The notes beneath the pieces were generated by a model. It made no database searches. It saw only the letters and a program-made list of their open reading frames with translations, and was not told the DNA's origin. The position numbers and the translations under genes were made by a program. From CAJXVY01 sp031580995 (GTDB lineage Bacteria; Actinomycetota; Actinomycetes; Actinomycetales; Microbacteriaceae), in assembly GCA_031580995.1 (NCBI GenBank), contig JAVLCC010000001.1, forward strand, positions 62,001-126,000: DNA of 64,000 nucleotides. The letters are read 5' to 3'. How positions within the stretch are numbered: the first letter of the stretch is position 1; each line of letters starts with the position of its first letter. This document shows, one piece after another, positions 22,927-30,803 of the stretch.

Positions 22927-23195
22927 TGAGCGATAACCAGATGCAGGTAAACATTGTTGCCGCCGACCACGAGGTTTGGTCGGGGGAGGCGAAGCTTGTG
23001 ATAGCCAAGACCATCGTTGGTGAGATTGGTCTGATGCCCGGTCACGAGCCGATGCTTGCAATTCTGGGAGCTGGCGAAATCAGGGTCAGCGGTGGAAGTG
23101 ATGATGTCACCGCCAAAACCGAAATGGGTGGATTTCTGAGTATGGAAAACAACCAGGTGACCGTGGTTATGCGCGATGGTGGTCTTGACAGCTAG
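22926..23195 (+). CDS. atpC: ATP synthase F1 subunit epsilon, short form
   Basis: Only the N-terminal beta-sandwich domain is present (89 residues: VNIVAADHEVWSGEA, the GEIGLMPGHEPML loop and a strand-rich end). The two-helix C-terminal domain that inhibits ATP hydrolysis in E. coli and Bacillus is missing. Short epsilon subunits are, from memory, usual in Microbacteriaceae, so this is not a truncation of this copy. The stop overlaps the GTG of yaaA. Confidence 0.93.
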
Positions 23196-23914
23196 TGAGG
23201 ATATTACTTCCTCCATCTGAGACCAAGGCACTGGGTGGCGATCAGCCATCTTTGGCGAAGAATCCAATTCAGGACGACCTCAGAGATGACAGAGAGCCGA
23301 TAATTGAGGCTTTGGTTGAGCTTTGTGCAGATGAGGAAAAGGCTATAAAGGCTCTTAAGTTAGGTCCTAAACAGCATTCTGACGTTCAAAGAAATTTAGA
23401 GATTAGGTCATCTCCGACCATGCCAGCGATTAATCGCTACACAGGAGTCTTATTTGATGCCCTCAAGGCTGAGTGGGAAATAACAGGAAGTCGAATTTTT
23501 ATTCAGTCAGCACTTTTTGGACTCATTCCCGCCAGCACAAACATCCCTTATTACCGATTTAGCTGGGATAGCAAACTCGATGGCATAAACCTAAAAAAGC
23601 ACTGGAAAAAAGCCCATGAAGGTGTTTTTGATAAATCTGAACAGATATTGGATATGAGATCGAAGAGTTATCAGGAACTAGCCGATGTTTCCCATGCGAA
23701 TAACTGGGTAGTTGAGGTTTTGGTTGAATACACAAACGGGACGAGAAAGCCTCTGAATCACTTCAATAAAAAAGCCAAAGGTGTTTTTGCCCGTTTTGCG
23801 GACAGGGAGAACTTGAAATCAATTGAAGATCTTCCCGAAATTGCTCAAATGGCCAATCAAAAGGCTGAGATCTCAGATTCAATTGTCACCCTGGTGGTCC
23901 CAGAGGGGTACTGA
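23195..23914 (+). CDS. yaaA: YaaA/DUF328 family protein
   Basis: This 239-residue protein has the family hallmark MRILLPPSETK at the start and NRYTGVLFDAL, then RIFIQSALFGLIPA and the C-terminal HFNKKAKGVFAR. E. coli YaaA lowers intracellular free iron under peroxide stress and binds DNA; whether the actinobacterial version does so is unknown. The GTG overlaps the atpC stop by one base, so it is likely transcribed with the ATP synthase genes. It ends 5 bp before the convergent gene at 23920. Confidence 0.87.
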   Translation: MRILLPPSETKALGGDQPSLAKNPIQDDLRDDREPIIEALVELCADEEKAIKALKLGPKQHSDVQRNLEIRSSPTMPAINRYTGVLFDALKAEWEITGSRIFIQSALFGLIPASTNIPYYRFSWDSKLDGINLKKHWKKAHEGVFDKSEQILDMRSKSYQELADVSHANNWVVEVLVEYTNGTRKPLNHFNKKAKGVFARFADRENLKSIEDLPEIAQMANQKAEISDSIVTLVVPEGY

Positions 23915-23919
23915 GTAAT

Positions 23920-25206
23920 TCATTCTGGTGAGCCAACAACTCCATCTTCCAGGGAAACTATTGATTCAAACCAACCCTTATTTGTTTGCAAAAGATGACC
24001 CGGCACCAACCAACCAGTTCCTTTGCTGTCTTCTATCAGCAGGGTCGCTTCAACAGAGCTTTCAATCATGATCTCGGTAGTTTCTGCATCGGGTCCTGGG
24101 AGTGGTTCCACAGGGAGCATCTCCACATCATCTGAATTTTTGTCGATGTCCTCTGGTGCCTGCATAGCTGAGGAGGAAGATAGGTCAGACTCCACCGAAG
24201 AACTAACGGATTGCAGGTTGGATTCAGCATAAAAAATCCTGGCTGGTGCACCAAACCAATAACCCTGGTCGATTCTTGAAACTGCCTCTTTGGGGCTAAT
24301 GGTGTTGAACATTCCAACGTTTATGGCCCTTGCCAAGTGTCCGCTGACATTTGAGATCTGACCTGTTTGGTCCCAAGATAAATACCACTCGATAGCGGTT
24401 GTGTCTCCACTGACACTAGTGCTTGCGAAAGCCTCCGCACCCCATTGATATCGCTTTATCTCAATGTCCTCCAAATTGCCCTGATATCCGGCATTACTGA
24501 TTATTTCAAAAGCTTCTTGAGTAAGAATTTCCTCGGAGGGCATCTCCACCGTCGGCAGAGGTTCGCAACCACTACTAGGAGTTGTATCCCTTTCCACACC
24601 CTCTAATTCATCATCAGTCAGATAGCACTCCTCGGGTAACCAGTTTCGTTTTGATGAATAGTTAATGATTCCTGAACCATGCCAATAAAGCGAGAAATAC
24701 GCGTCCTCGGTCTCTAGTTTGTAACTGGGAAAGTATTCTGTGGACCACTCTTCTAGTTCAACACTTCCTTGTTGGTCAAAAACTGCAGCAAATTCCTCTA
24801 AACGCTTCGAGGGTGTTCCATTCAAAACCAATTCATAAACCGCGCCTTCACCTGTCTGATCAGACAGAGATTCCGAGGCTGTGTAATTGAATTGGTTTAG
24901 CCAAGCTGGCAATGAGTCGCTAGCAATTGAGCCTTCAGACATTGAGCTATCCTGCGATAGCTGATCTGGGGAGTTATCTGCAGCCAGCACAAACAGTGGT
25001 TGATCCGCAGATGGAATCAAGCTGGCAAATAAAGTCACTGCTGCAATTCCCGCAACGCTTGTGATGGCGAACCTGGTTGTATTTGGGTTTGATGCGCTTC
25101 GCTTTGATGCTCGAGTGGCCTCGTCCAGAATATTTGGAGACAACTGCGGGGAATCAGCATCCGCATTTTTTAGTTTTTTCTCTATTCCATCAAATTCATT
25201 GGTCAT
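23920..25206 (-). CDS. Membrane-anchored protein paired with ECF sigma factor (possible anti-sigma factor)
   Basis: This 428-residue protein has a short charged cytoplasmic segment of about 45 residues, one membrane helix at about 46-65 (FAITSVAGIAAVTLFASLI) and a large acidic, Ser-rich external part. It sits 18 bp downstream of an ECF sigma factor on the same strand, the usual place of an anti-sigma factor. No zinc-binding anti-sigma (ZAS) H-x3-C-x2-C motif is visible in the cytoplasmic part, so an anti-sigma role is inferred from context only. The external part has WYLSWD and a late segment GTGWLVPGHLLQ. I do not recognise a catalogued domain in it. Confidence 0.6.
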   Translation of the reverse strand: MTNEFDGIEKKLKNADADSPQLSPNILDEATRASKRSASNPNTTRFAITSVAGIAAVTLFASLIPSADQPLFVLAADNSPDQLSQDSSMSEGSIASDSLPAWLNQFNYTASESLSDQTGEGAVYELVLNGTPSKRLEEFAAVFDQQGSVELEEWSTEYFPSYKLETEDAYFSLYWHGSGIINYSSKRNWLPEECYLTDDELEGVERDTTPSSGCEPLPTVEMPSEEILTQEAFEIISNAGYQGNLEDIEIKRYQWGAEAFASTSVSGDTTAIEWYLSWDQTGQISNVSGHLARAINVGMFNTISPKEAVSRIDQGYWFGAPARIFYAESNLQSVSSSVESDLSSSSAMQAPEDIDKNSDDVEMLPVEPLPGPDAETTEIMIESSVEATLLIEDSKGTGWLVPGHLLQTNKGWFESIVSLEDGVVGSPE

Positions 25207-25224
25207 ATTTTGTTTATGTTCTAA

Positions 25225-25704
25225 CTATTGGTTTTCTTTCAAAATCTGTAAAAATTTCTGTTTCACTCTAGAAAGTCTTATGTTCACTGAGTTTTCAGTG
25301 GTGTCTAAAACCTTGGCTATTTCTTTGGACGTTAAACCCTCATAGACAGATAGCGATAGCAGTTCTCGTTCCTTTTCATTTAGTGCAGCCCAACTGTTAG
25401 CTAACCCCATTTCAGCTAGAGCAAGGTTTTCAGCACTTGGTGCTGCCGCCGGAGGTAGCAAAGTTGAGAGAAACCTTGTTGCCACTTGTTTTTTTCGACG
25501 ATGATTTGAAACCACGAAGCGAGCGGTTTTATAAAGCCAGGGTAATTCTGATCCGGAGGGGATGTAATCACGTTTTTGCCAAGCAATGGCAAAGATATCG
25601 CTTGCTAAATCCTCGATGGATTCGGGCTCGACTCTTCTGGCAAGGTATTTCGAAATTGGCGACAGGTAATCACGAAATATGGTTTGGAACTGCTCAGGGG
25701 TCAT
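25225..25704 (-). CDS. ECF-type RNA polymerase sigma factor
   Basis: The 159 residues contain sigma region 2 (about 5-70, with LASDIFAIAWQKRDYIP and PWLYKTARFVVSNHRRKK) and region 4 (about 105-155) with a helix-turn-helix, LTSKEIAKVLDTTENSVNIRLSRVK. Region 3 is absent, as expected for ECF (group 4) sigma factors. A strong AGGAGG Shine-Dalgarno (plus-strand 25710-25715) lies 5 nt before the ATG. The gene is followed by its putative membrane-anchored regulator. The signal sensed and target promoters are unknown; I saw no second copy of an obvious ECF promoter. Confidence 0.92.
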   Translation of the reverse strand: MTPEQFQTIFRDYLSPISKYLARRVEPESIEDLASDIFAIAWQKRDYIPSGSELPWLYKTARFVVSNHRRKKQVATRFLSTLLPPAAAPSAENLALAEMGLANSWAALNEKERELLSLSVYEGLTSKEIAKVLDTTENSVNIRLSRVKQKFLQILKENQ

Positions 25705-25752
25705 TGGTTCCTCCTGAACTGTTTATGTCGGCCGATTGAATAACCTTTCACA

Positions 25753-26301
25753 CTATTTCAGGAAACAATCGGGGTGATGGTCATTCACCATGCCTATAGA
25801 TTGCATCATCGCATACATAGTTGTTGGACCAACGAAACCTAGTCCTAATTTTTTCAACTCCTTGGAAAGTTGCTCTGATTCTTTGGATACTGCTCTTGTG
25901 TGATCGGTGTTTGTTTGAGTCGGTTGAAATGACCAAACCAGGTCGCTTATTGGGATTGCTGCATCATGAATAACTTTCGCGTTTTGAATTACGGATGTGA
26001 TTTTTCTTCGATTGCGAATGATTCCGGGATCACTCATAAGTGATTCAATTTGCTCTTCGCTCATTTTTCTAACTTCTGAGATTTTGAAGTTGCTGAAACT
26101 TTTCCGAAGGTATTCGCGTCTTTTGAGAATCATCAGCCAGTTGAGCCCAGCTTGGAATCCCTCAAGACTGATGCGTTCAAAAATGGCATCATCGCCTTTT
26201 ACAGGCCTTCCCCATTCCTGGTCGTGGTATTCGATATAAAGCTCATCATTGGCACACCAGCCACAGCGCACCTTCCCATCTTCACCTACAAAACTATCCA
26301 A
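25753..26301 (-). CDS. tag: DNA-3-methyladenine glycosylase I
   Basis: Tag removes 3-methyladenine from alkylated DNA. The 182-residue protein has RCGWC near residues 12-16, YHDQEWG, the helical core with LEGFQAGLNWLMILKRR, and a C-terminal HHPDC; these Cys/His residues form the zinc site known in the family. The TTG start overlaps the end of the upstream ogt gene by 8 nt. Together with ogt it forms a small alkylation-repair unit. Confidence 0.93.
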   Translation of the reverse strand: MDSFVGEDGKVRCGWCANDELYIEYHDQEWGRPVKGDDAIFERISLEGFQAGLNWLMILKRREYLRKSFSNFKISEVRKMSEEQIESLMSDPGIIRNRRKITSVIQNAKVIHDAAIPISDLVWSFQPTQTNTDHTRAVSKESEQLSKELKKLGLGFVGPTTMYAMMQSIGMVNDHHPDCFLK

Positions 26302-26746
26302 GGGATTCGATATCCAGGAGTTTTTGCTTGGTTTTTATGCCATCCCCTCCGGTGTAGCCCGTGATCGCACCGTTTGATGCCAACACCCTGTGGCAGGGGA
26401 TGATTATTGCTATTGGGTTGGAGCCAACTGCTCCTCCAACAGCTCTGGCGGCTTTTGGTTTACCTATTTGGTTGGCTATCTCACCATAGCTTTTTGTCTG
26501 CCCAGCAGGTATTTTTTGAAGCGCCTGCCAAACGCTTTTTTGAAACTCCGTTCCCTCGGCACTGAGAGCTAATTCAAAACTGGTTCTTTTTCCTTGAAAA
26601 TATTCAATAAGTTGCTGACATGCCGCTTCGGTGATTTGGTTGGGGTTGGGATTAGCAATTTCTTCAAAGCGAACACTCGTGATTGCTTTAGAGGTTGCTC
26701 TAACTGTCAAGCTTCCGGCTGCAGAATCTATGGATTGCGAATACAT
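26294..26746 (-). CDS. ogt: Methylated-DNA--[protein]-cysteine S-methyltransferase
   Basis: This protein transfers the methyl group of O6-methylguanine to its own cysteine in one irreversible step. The active-site motif is IIIPCHRVLAS, with the DNA-binding helix GKPKAARAVGGAVGSNP before it. I prefer the ATG at 26746, which overlaps the stop of the upstream Lrp gene (TGATG) and starts with a family-like MYSQSIDSAAG (150 residues); an ATG at 26761 would add five residues. The tail overlaps tag. Confidence 0.92.
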   Translation of the reverse strand: MYSQSIDSAAGSLTVRATSKAITSVRFEEIANPNPNQITEAACQQLIEYFQGKRTSFELALSAEGTEFQKSVWQALQKIPAGQTKSYGEIANQIGKPKAARAVGGAVGSNPIAIIIPCHRVLASNGAITGYTGGDGIKTKQKLLDIESLG

Positions 26747-27201
26747 CACTGACCTATCCATTCATAAGCTTGCTTCTCTTCTTTGAGATAGACAAAGGTC
26801 TCAGTGGTTTGCACTCCTTCAATCGAGCGGATGCCCTGGTTTATAAGTCTCACCAGGTGCTCGTCATCTTTGCAAACCACCTCTAATAAAACATCGAACC
26901 CACCAGCTGTGACAACGACTCTGGAGACCTCCGGTAATTTCCTAACCTCATCGGTCAAAGGAGCGAGGGATCCGTGGTGCCGGATGCCGATCATGGCTTT
27001 TCGGTTATAACCGATCGCCTGAGCATCGGGGATTGCTGCGACCCTAATAACCTCTGATGAAATCAACCTATTTACACGCTGCCTTGCTGAGGCTTCGCTG
27101 ATTTCCAGAATCGAGGCCAGCTCGGTGAAGCTGCGGCGCCCGTTTTCGTTCAGAAGTTGGATTATTTTCCTGTTGGTGGAGTCATCTATGTCTTGGGCCA
27201 T
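26746..27201 (-). CDS. Lrp/AsnC family transcriptional regulator
   Basis: The 151 residues comprise an N-terminal winged helix-turn-helix (IIQLLNENGRRSFTELASILEISEASARQRVNRL region, about residues 13-50) and a C-terminal RAM ligand-binding domain (about 70-145, with TAGGFDVLLEVVCKD). Such proteins usually sense amino acids. It is the first gene of lrp-ogt-tag and lies about 1 kb from ald and 2 kb from gabT, so alanine or related amino acids are a reasonable guess for its ligand; in mycobacteria an Lrp protein controls ald. The direct target here is unproven. Confidence 0.9.
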   Translation of the reverse strand: MAQDIDDSTNRKIIQLLNENGRRSFTELASILEISEASARQRVNRLISSEVIRVAAIPDAQAIGYNRKAMIGIRHHGSLAPLTDEVRKLPEVSRVVVTAGGFDVLLEVVCKDDEHLVRLINQGIRSIEGVQTTETFVYLKEEKQAYEWIGQ

Positions 27202-27301
27202 GGGGCTATCTTTTCAGTAAACATCGACAAAAAGCCAGTTAGTTTCCACAGATAACCATTTGCAACATGGGTCAAGTCGACATTTCGTCCAGTATTACCC
27301 A

Positions 27302-28309
27302 ATGAGCATTCTTTTTCTCATCCCAACACTTGCCTACGGGATCTTCTTAGGCGTCAGTCAGGGCTTGTGGCATCTGACAATCATTGGTGGTTTGACAATG
27401 CTGGTGTGGATCATGGTTCGGTCTAAAAAACCCCCGCAGTCGAATCAGCAGATAGATATTGGCTTGGCAGGGGTTGCAGTTGGTGGGAGAAGGTTATCCG
27501 GGGTCAGTCTTTTCTGGCCGACGTGGTTAAATCTGCAACTGATGAGGGAGTTGGCAAACCCCTCTCAAGAGGTTTATTTAGAGCGATATCTGGACCACAC
27601 TGAAGTACTGAAGGTCGGAATTGATTACGATGGTGTCCCAGTTGCCCTGAAGCCAATGCACACACTGGTTATTGGCCCCACCGGAAGTGGCAAGACTGAG
27701 TTTCTTCGAAATCTCATCGAGAGTTGGCCCCATCGGGTGATGGCCATTGATTTCAAAGGCGGCTTGGGTTTTTCAAAAGCTTTTGGCATCGAAAGATTGG
27801 TCACCAACCATTCAGATGATTTAGATGAATTTATTCTGGAAGTTCAACAGGAACTAGACGCTCGAGAGCTCAAACTTGCAAACTCGGAAGTTCTTAGACC
27901 AGTAATTTTGTTAGTTGATGAGTTTTCGACAGTGGTCCGGCAAAGCCAGGGTGCCTCCCAGTTGGTCGAGAATATAGCAAGCAAGGGGAGAGCCTTGGAG
28001 TTTTACTTGGTTGCTGCAAGTCAAACCCTAAGCGGGGTCTCCAGAACGGTTTTAGCCAATTCATTACAACGGGTGGGGCTTGGATTGATTGATCAGGTGG
28101 ATGCGATGCAGATGGGATTGAGTAAACACCGAAGATCTGAGTTTGGACCCGGTTGGTCGGTTGCTCAGCTTTCAGAGGGCAACAGGTATTTTAATTTTCC
28201 CCTGGGGCAATCACAGGTCTCTAGAATCAGCAAAACTCAGGCCGTGGGCATCGGCAACTCCCGAGTTATAGACCTTGCCAGAGTGCGTGTTCAATCCCAG
28301 GCGCAGTGA
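27302..28309 (+). CDS. Small membrane-anchored FtsK/HerA-like ATPase
   Basis: About 335 residues from the ATG at 27302; an in-frame TTG at 27260 would add 14. Neither start has a clear Shine-Dalgarno sequence. Two N-terminal membrane helices (about residues 2-20 and 24-40) are followed by a linker and a RecA-like motor with Walker A IGPTGSGKTEF (about residue 122), Walker B PVILLVDEFSTVV and LVAASQTLSGVSRTVLANSLQRVGL, as in FtsK/SpoIIIE and TcpA-type proteins. It lacks the four-helix N-terminus and C-terminal gamma DNA-reading domain of true FtsK, which is encoded separately at 53787. The substrate is unknown. The last 99 nt overlap the convergent ald gene. Confidence 0.75.
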   Translation: MSILFLIPTLAYGIFLGVSQGLWHLTIIGGLTMLVWIMVRSKKPPQSNQQIDIGLAGVAVGGRRLSGVSLFWPTWLNLQLMRELANPSQEVYLERYLDHTEVLKVGIDYDGVPVALKPMHTLVIGPTGSGKTEFLRNLIESWPHRVMAIDFKGGLGFSKAFGIERLVTNHSDDLDEFILEVQQELDARELKLANSEVLRPVILLVDEFSTVVRQSQGASQLVENIASKGRALEFYLVAASQTLSGVSRTVLANSLQRVGLGLIDQVDAMQMGLSKHRRSEFGPGWSVAQLSEGNRYFNFPLGQSQVSRISKTQAVGIGNSRVIDLARVRVQSQAQ

Positions 28310-29317
28310 TTCATCGGCACTTATTGCTTGCTTCCAGCCCATGTTCGCCAGTTTTAGAACGTAGGGCATCGTGGCATTGGTTAGAGCAAAAGTGGAAGTG
28401 TTTGGTACTGCTCCGGGCATGTTCGTGACGCAATAGAAAACACTTCCGTGAACTTTGAATGTTGGTTGGTGATGGGTTGTTGGTTTTGAATCCTCAAAGC
28501 AGCCACCTTGATCAATGGCGATATCCACCAAGACACTTCCCTCGCGCATTTGGCTGACCATTTGGTTTGTGATCAACTTTGGTGCCTTTGCCCCCGGAAT
28601 CAAAACTGCTCCGATTACCAGATCGGCATCGCTTATGGCTTTTTCAATCTCAAGAGTGTTTGAAAAGATTGTGTTTAGTCTTCCTCCATACTGCGCCTCA
28701 AGCTCTCTGAGCCTTGGGATTGAGGTGTCTAAAACAGTTACTTGGGCACCCATTCCCAAAGAAATCTCAATTGCGCTGGTGCCACTAACTCCACCTCCAA
28801 GAACAACCACTTTCGCTGAGCGGGTGCCGGGAACACCTCCAAGCAATACCCCAAGCCCACCATTATTTTTTTGCAATGTGGAGGCACCGACTTGTGGGGC
28901 AAGCCTTCCCGCAACCTCGCTCATTGGAGCTAACAACGGAAGCTGTCTTCCGATTTGAACTGTTTCGTAGGCAATCGCAGTGGTGCCAGCTTTCAAGAGT
29001 GCGTCAGTGAGATCTGGCTCTGCGGCCAGGTGTAAAAAGGTGAAAAGGGTGAGATCTTCTCTTAGAAATTTATATTCGCTTTTGATGGGTTCTTTGACCT
29101 TCAAAACCATCTCACTTGAAGACCAGGTTGCTTCCGCATCTGCCAAAATCTCTGCACCTACCGAGACATACTCTTCGTCTCTGATTCCGGATAAATCTCC
29201 AGCACCTGACTGAATGAGGACTTGGTGCCCATTTTCAACCAGAGCTTTTACGCCGGCTGGAGTAATTGCTACCCGAGCTTCACTATCTTTTACCTCGGTG
29301 GGGATTCCAATGCGCAC
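28211..29317 (-). CDS. ald: Alanine dehydrogenase
   Basis: Ald interconverts L-alanine and pyruvate plus ammonia using NAD. The 368-residue protein starts with the family MRIGIPTEVKDSEARVA segment and has the NAD-binding VVLGGGVSGTSAIEISLGMGA, VLVDIAIDQGGCFE and the NMPGAVPNTST segment. The GTG start has an AGAGAG sequence upstream. It lies 48 bp after gabT on the same strand, suggesting a shared amino-acid catabolic unit. Its C-terminal 33 codons overlap the opposite-strand FtsK-like gene; the C-terminus looks natural for the family. Confidence 0.95.
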   Translation of the reverse strand: MRIGIPTEVKDSEARVAITPAGVKALVENGHQVLIQSGAGDLSGIRDEEYVSVGAEILADAEATWSSSEMVLKVKEPIKSEYKFLREDLTLFTFLHLAAEPDLTDALLKAGTTAIAYETVQIGRQLPLLAPMSEVAGRLAPQVGASTLQKNNGGLGVLLGGVPGTRSAKVVVLGGGVSGTSAIEISLGMGAQVTVLDTSIPRLRELEAQYGGRLNTIFSNTLEIEKAISDADLVIGAVLIPGAKAPKLITNQMVSQMREGSVLVDIAIDQGGCFEDSKPTTHHQPTFKVHGSVFYCVTNMPGAVPNTSTFALTNATMPYVLKLANMGWKQAISADESLRLGLNTHSGKVYNSGVADAHGLSFADSRDL

Positions 29318-29365
29318 GAATGCTCTCTTTCAAAAACGAATTAACCGAGCTAAAGATAGCACCGA

Positions 29366-30727
29366 TTAGCTATTCGAAACGCTCAGCATTCCTCGACTGG
29401 CAGCAATATCACTGCAGGCTGAATCCAAAACATCCAAGGCCTCCAATAGCAAGGCGTTAGAGATTGCAAGTGGTGGAAGCATGCGAATTACGTTTCCATA
29501 GGTTCCAGCGCTGAGTGGAATAACTCCCCGCTCATAGCAGGAGCGCAGAATCTCTTCTGTTAGCGGTGCATCAGGGTTTAAGCTATCGGGCTCCACAACC
29601 TCAAGTGCTTGCATAGCCCCTTTACCTCTTCGTTCTGCAAGGAATGGATATCTGTTGACCATGACATCAAGGCGCTCTTGCATGATCTCACCTATTTCCA
29701 TTGCTCTGTTGAGCCAAGGACCACTTTCAAACTGTTCCATTACGGCAACTGCAGCAGCAACTGCAGTTGGTGAACCACCAAAGGTTCCACCTAATCCGCC
29801 GGGGTGACTCATGTCCATGATGTCTGCTCTACCGACCACGGCACTAACTGGCATGCCTCCAGCAATACCTTTGGCGACTGTTACCAGATCAGGCTGGAAT
29901 CCCTCTTCGTATTCATAGGCGAACCACTTGCCGGTTCTAGCCATACCCGACTGCACCTCATCAGCGACCATGATGATGCCGTTTTCTTTGGCCCAACGTC
30001 CTAAGGTTGCTAAAAATCCCTCAGCCGGGATGATGAAACCACCCTCGCCCTGAATAGGCTCAATAACCATGCAGGCCAACTGATCTGCACCAACTCTTTT
30101 TTCTAGGTAATTAATTGCCCTCATAGCAGCCTGCTCGCCAGTCATTCCCTCGGGGTCTCTAAGGGGATATGACATGGGGGCGTGAGTGACAGAAGTTGCC
30201 AGTGGTCCGTAATTGGTTCCATAGGGGTGACGTTTGAAATTCATTGCCATGGTCAGATTGGTGCGCCCGTGGTAGGCATGGTCAAAAACTGCAACCTCAT
30301 GCCTGCCGGTTGCCAACCTTGCGATTTTGACAACGTTTTCCAGCGCTTCCGCGCCAGTGACAAAGAAGGCTGCTTTTTTGGGAAAATCACCCTTCATGTT
30401 TGAAGTCAGTAGCTCTGCCGCCCGAACATACGGCTCGTAGGGGGTAACGGTGAAAAGAGTGTGGGTGAAATGATTGGCCTGGTTTGAAACAGCGTCAACA
30501 ACCTGCTGATTGGTGTGGCCAATTGTGACAACGCCAATACCGCTTCCAAGGTCTATAAATTGGTTTCCATCAACATCGCGCATGATTGCGCCATCTGCAC
30601 CATCAATATAAACAGGCAGTAAAGCACCAACGCCCGAGGATACGACTTGCTGACGTCTGGAGTGCAGACTTGTCGATGCCGGACCCGGAATGTTTGTTCT
30701 TAGTATTCTGCGCTGCTCTAAATCCAT
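29366..30727 (-). CDS. gabT: 4-aminobutyrate aminotransferase (class III)
   Basis: A PLP class III aminotransferase of 453 residues. Diagnostic features are GSGIGVVTIGHTN, VTGAEALENVVKIAR, VFDHAYHGRTNLTMA, the PLP-contacting DEVQSGMARTG and the Schiff-base lysine in VTVAKGIAGGMP. GABA with 2-oxoglutarate is the most likely substrate pair from overall similarity; ornithine or beta-alanine cannot be excluded. The ATG at 30727 is preceded by a near-perfect TACAAT -10 box 6 nt upstream and no Shine-Dalgarno, so the longer in-frame TTG start at 30769 is rejected. Confidence 0.9.
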   Translation of the reverse strand: MDLEQRRILRTNIPGPASTSLHSRRQQVVSSGVGALLPVYIDGADGAIMRDVDGNQFIDLGSGIGVVTIGHTNQQVVDAVSNQANHFTHTLFTVTPYEPYVRAAELLTSNMKGDFPKKAAFFVTGAEALENVVKIARLATGRHEVAVFDHAYHGRTNLTMAMNFKRHPYGTNYGPLATSVTHAPMSYPLRDPEGMTGEQAAMRAINYLEKRVGADQLACMVIEPIQGEGGFIIPAEGFLATLGRWAKENGIIMVADEVQSGMARTGKWFAYEYEEGFQPDLVTVAKGIAGGMPVSAVVGRADIMDMSHPGGLGGTFGGSPTAVAAAVAVMEQFESGPWLNRAMEIGEIMQERLDVMVNRYPFLAERRGKGAMQALEVVEPDSLNPDAPLTEEILRSCYERGVIPLSAGTYGNVIRMLPPLAISNALLLEALDVLDSACSDIAASRGMLSVSNS

Positions 30728-30733
30728 GACCCA

Positions 30734-30739
30734 ATTGTA
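30734..30739 (-). promoter_or_regulatory. -10 element of gabT (leaderless type)
   Basis: TACAAT on the minus strand, 6 nt (TGGGTC) before the ATG of gabT. Five of six bases match TATAAT, the best match among the leaderless promoters in this window. Confidence 0.6.
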
Positions 30740-30791
30740 GGCGTATTCACACCAACACACCTTTTCCAAACGCCGAATGTTCAGCTAGCTC

Positions 30792-30797
30792 TAAGCT
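30792..30797 (+). promoter_or_regulatory. -10 element of dxr (leaderless type)
   Basis: TAAGCT, 6 nt (GGAGAG) before the dxr ATG. The 6-nt spacer itself looks like a Shine-Dalgarno sequence, but it would be excluded from a transcript that starts at the ATG; a second upstream start remains possible. Confidence 0.45.
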
Positions 30798-30803
30798 GGA
30801 GAG

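Noticed and set aside
27202..27301. Leaderless promoters for the Lrp gene and the FtsK-like gene
   Set aside because: No TANNNT hexamer ends 6-8 nt before either start; TATTAC near the FtsK-like ATG fails the final T and is too close.
28515..28958. A 147-codon open frame antisense to ald
   Set aside because: Fully contained in ald, whose motifs are unambiguous; no promoter or Shine-Dalgarno was seen.
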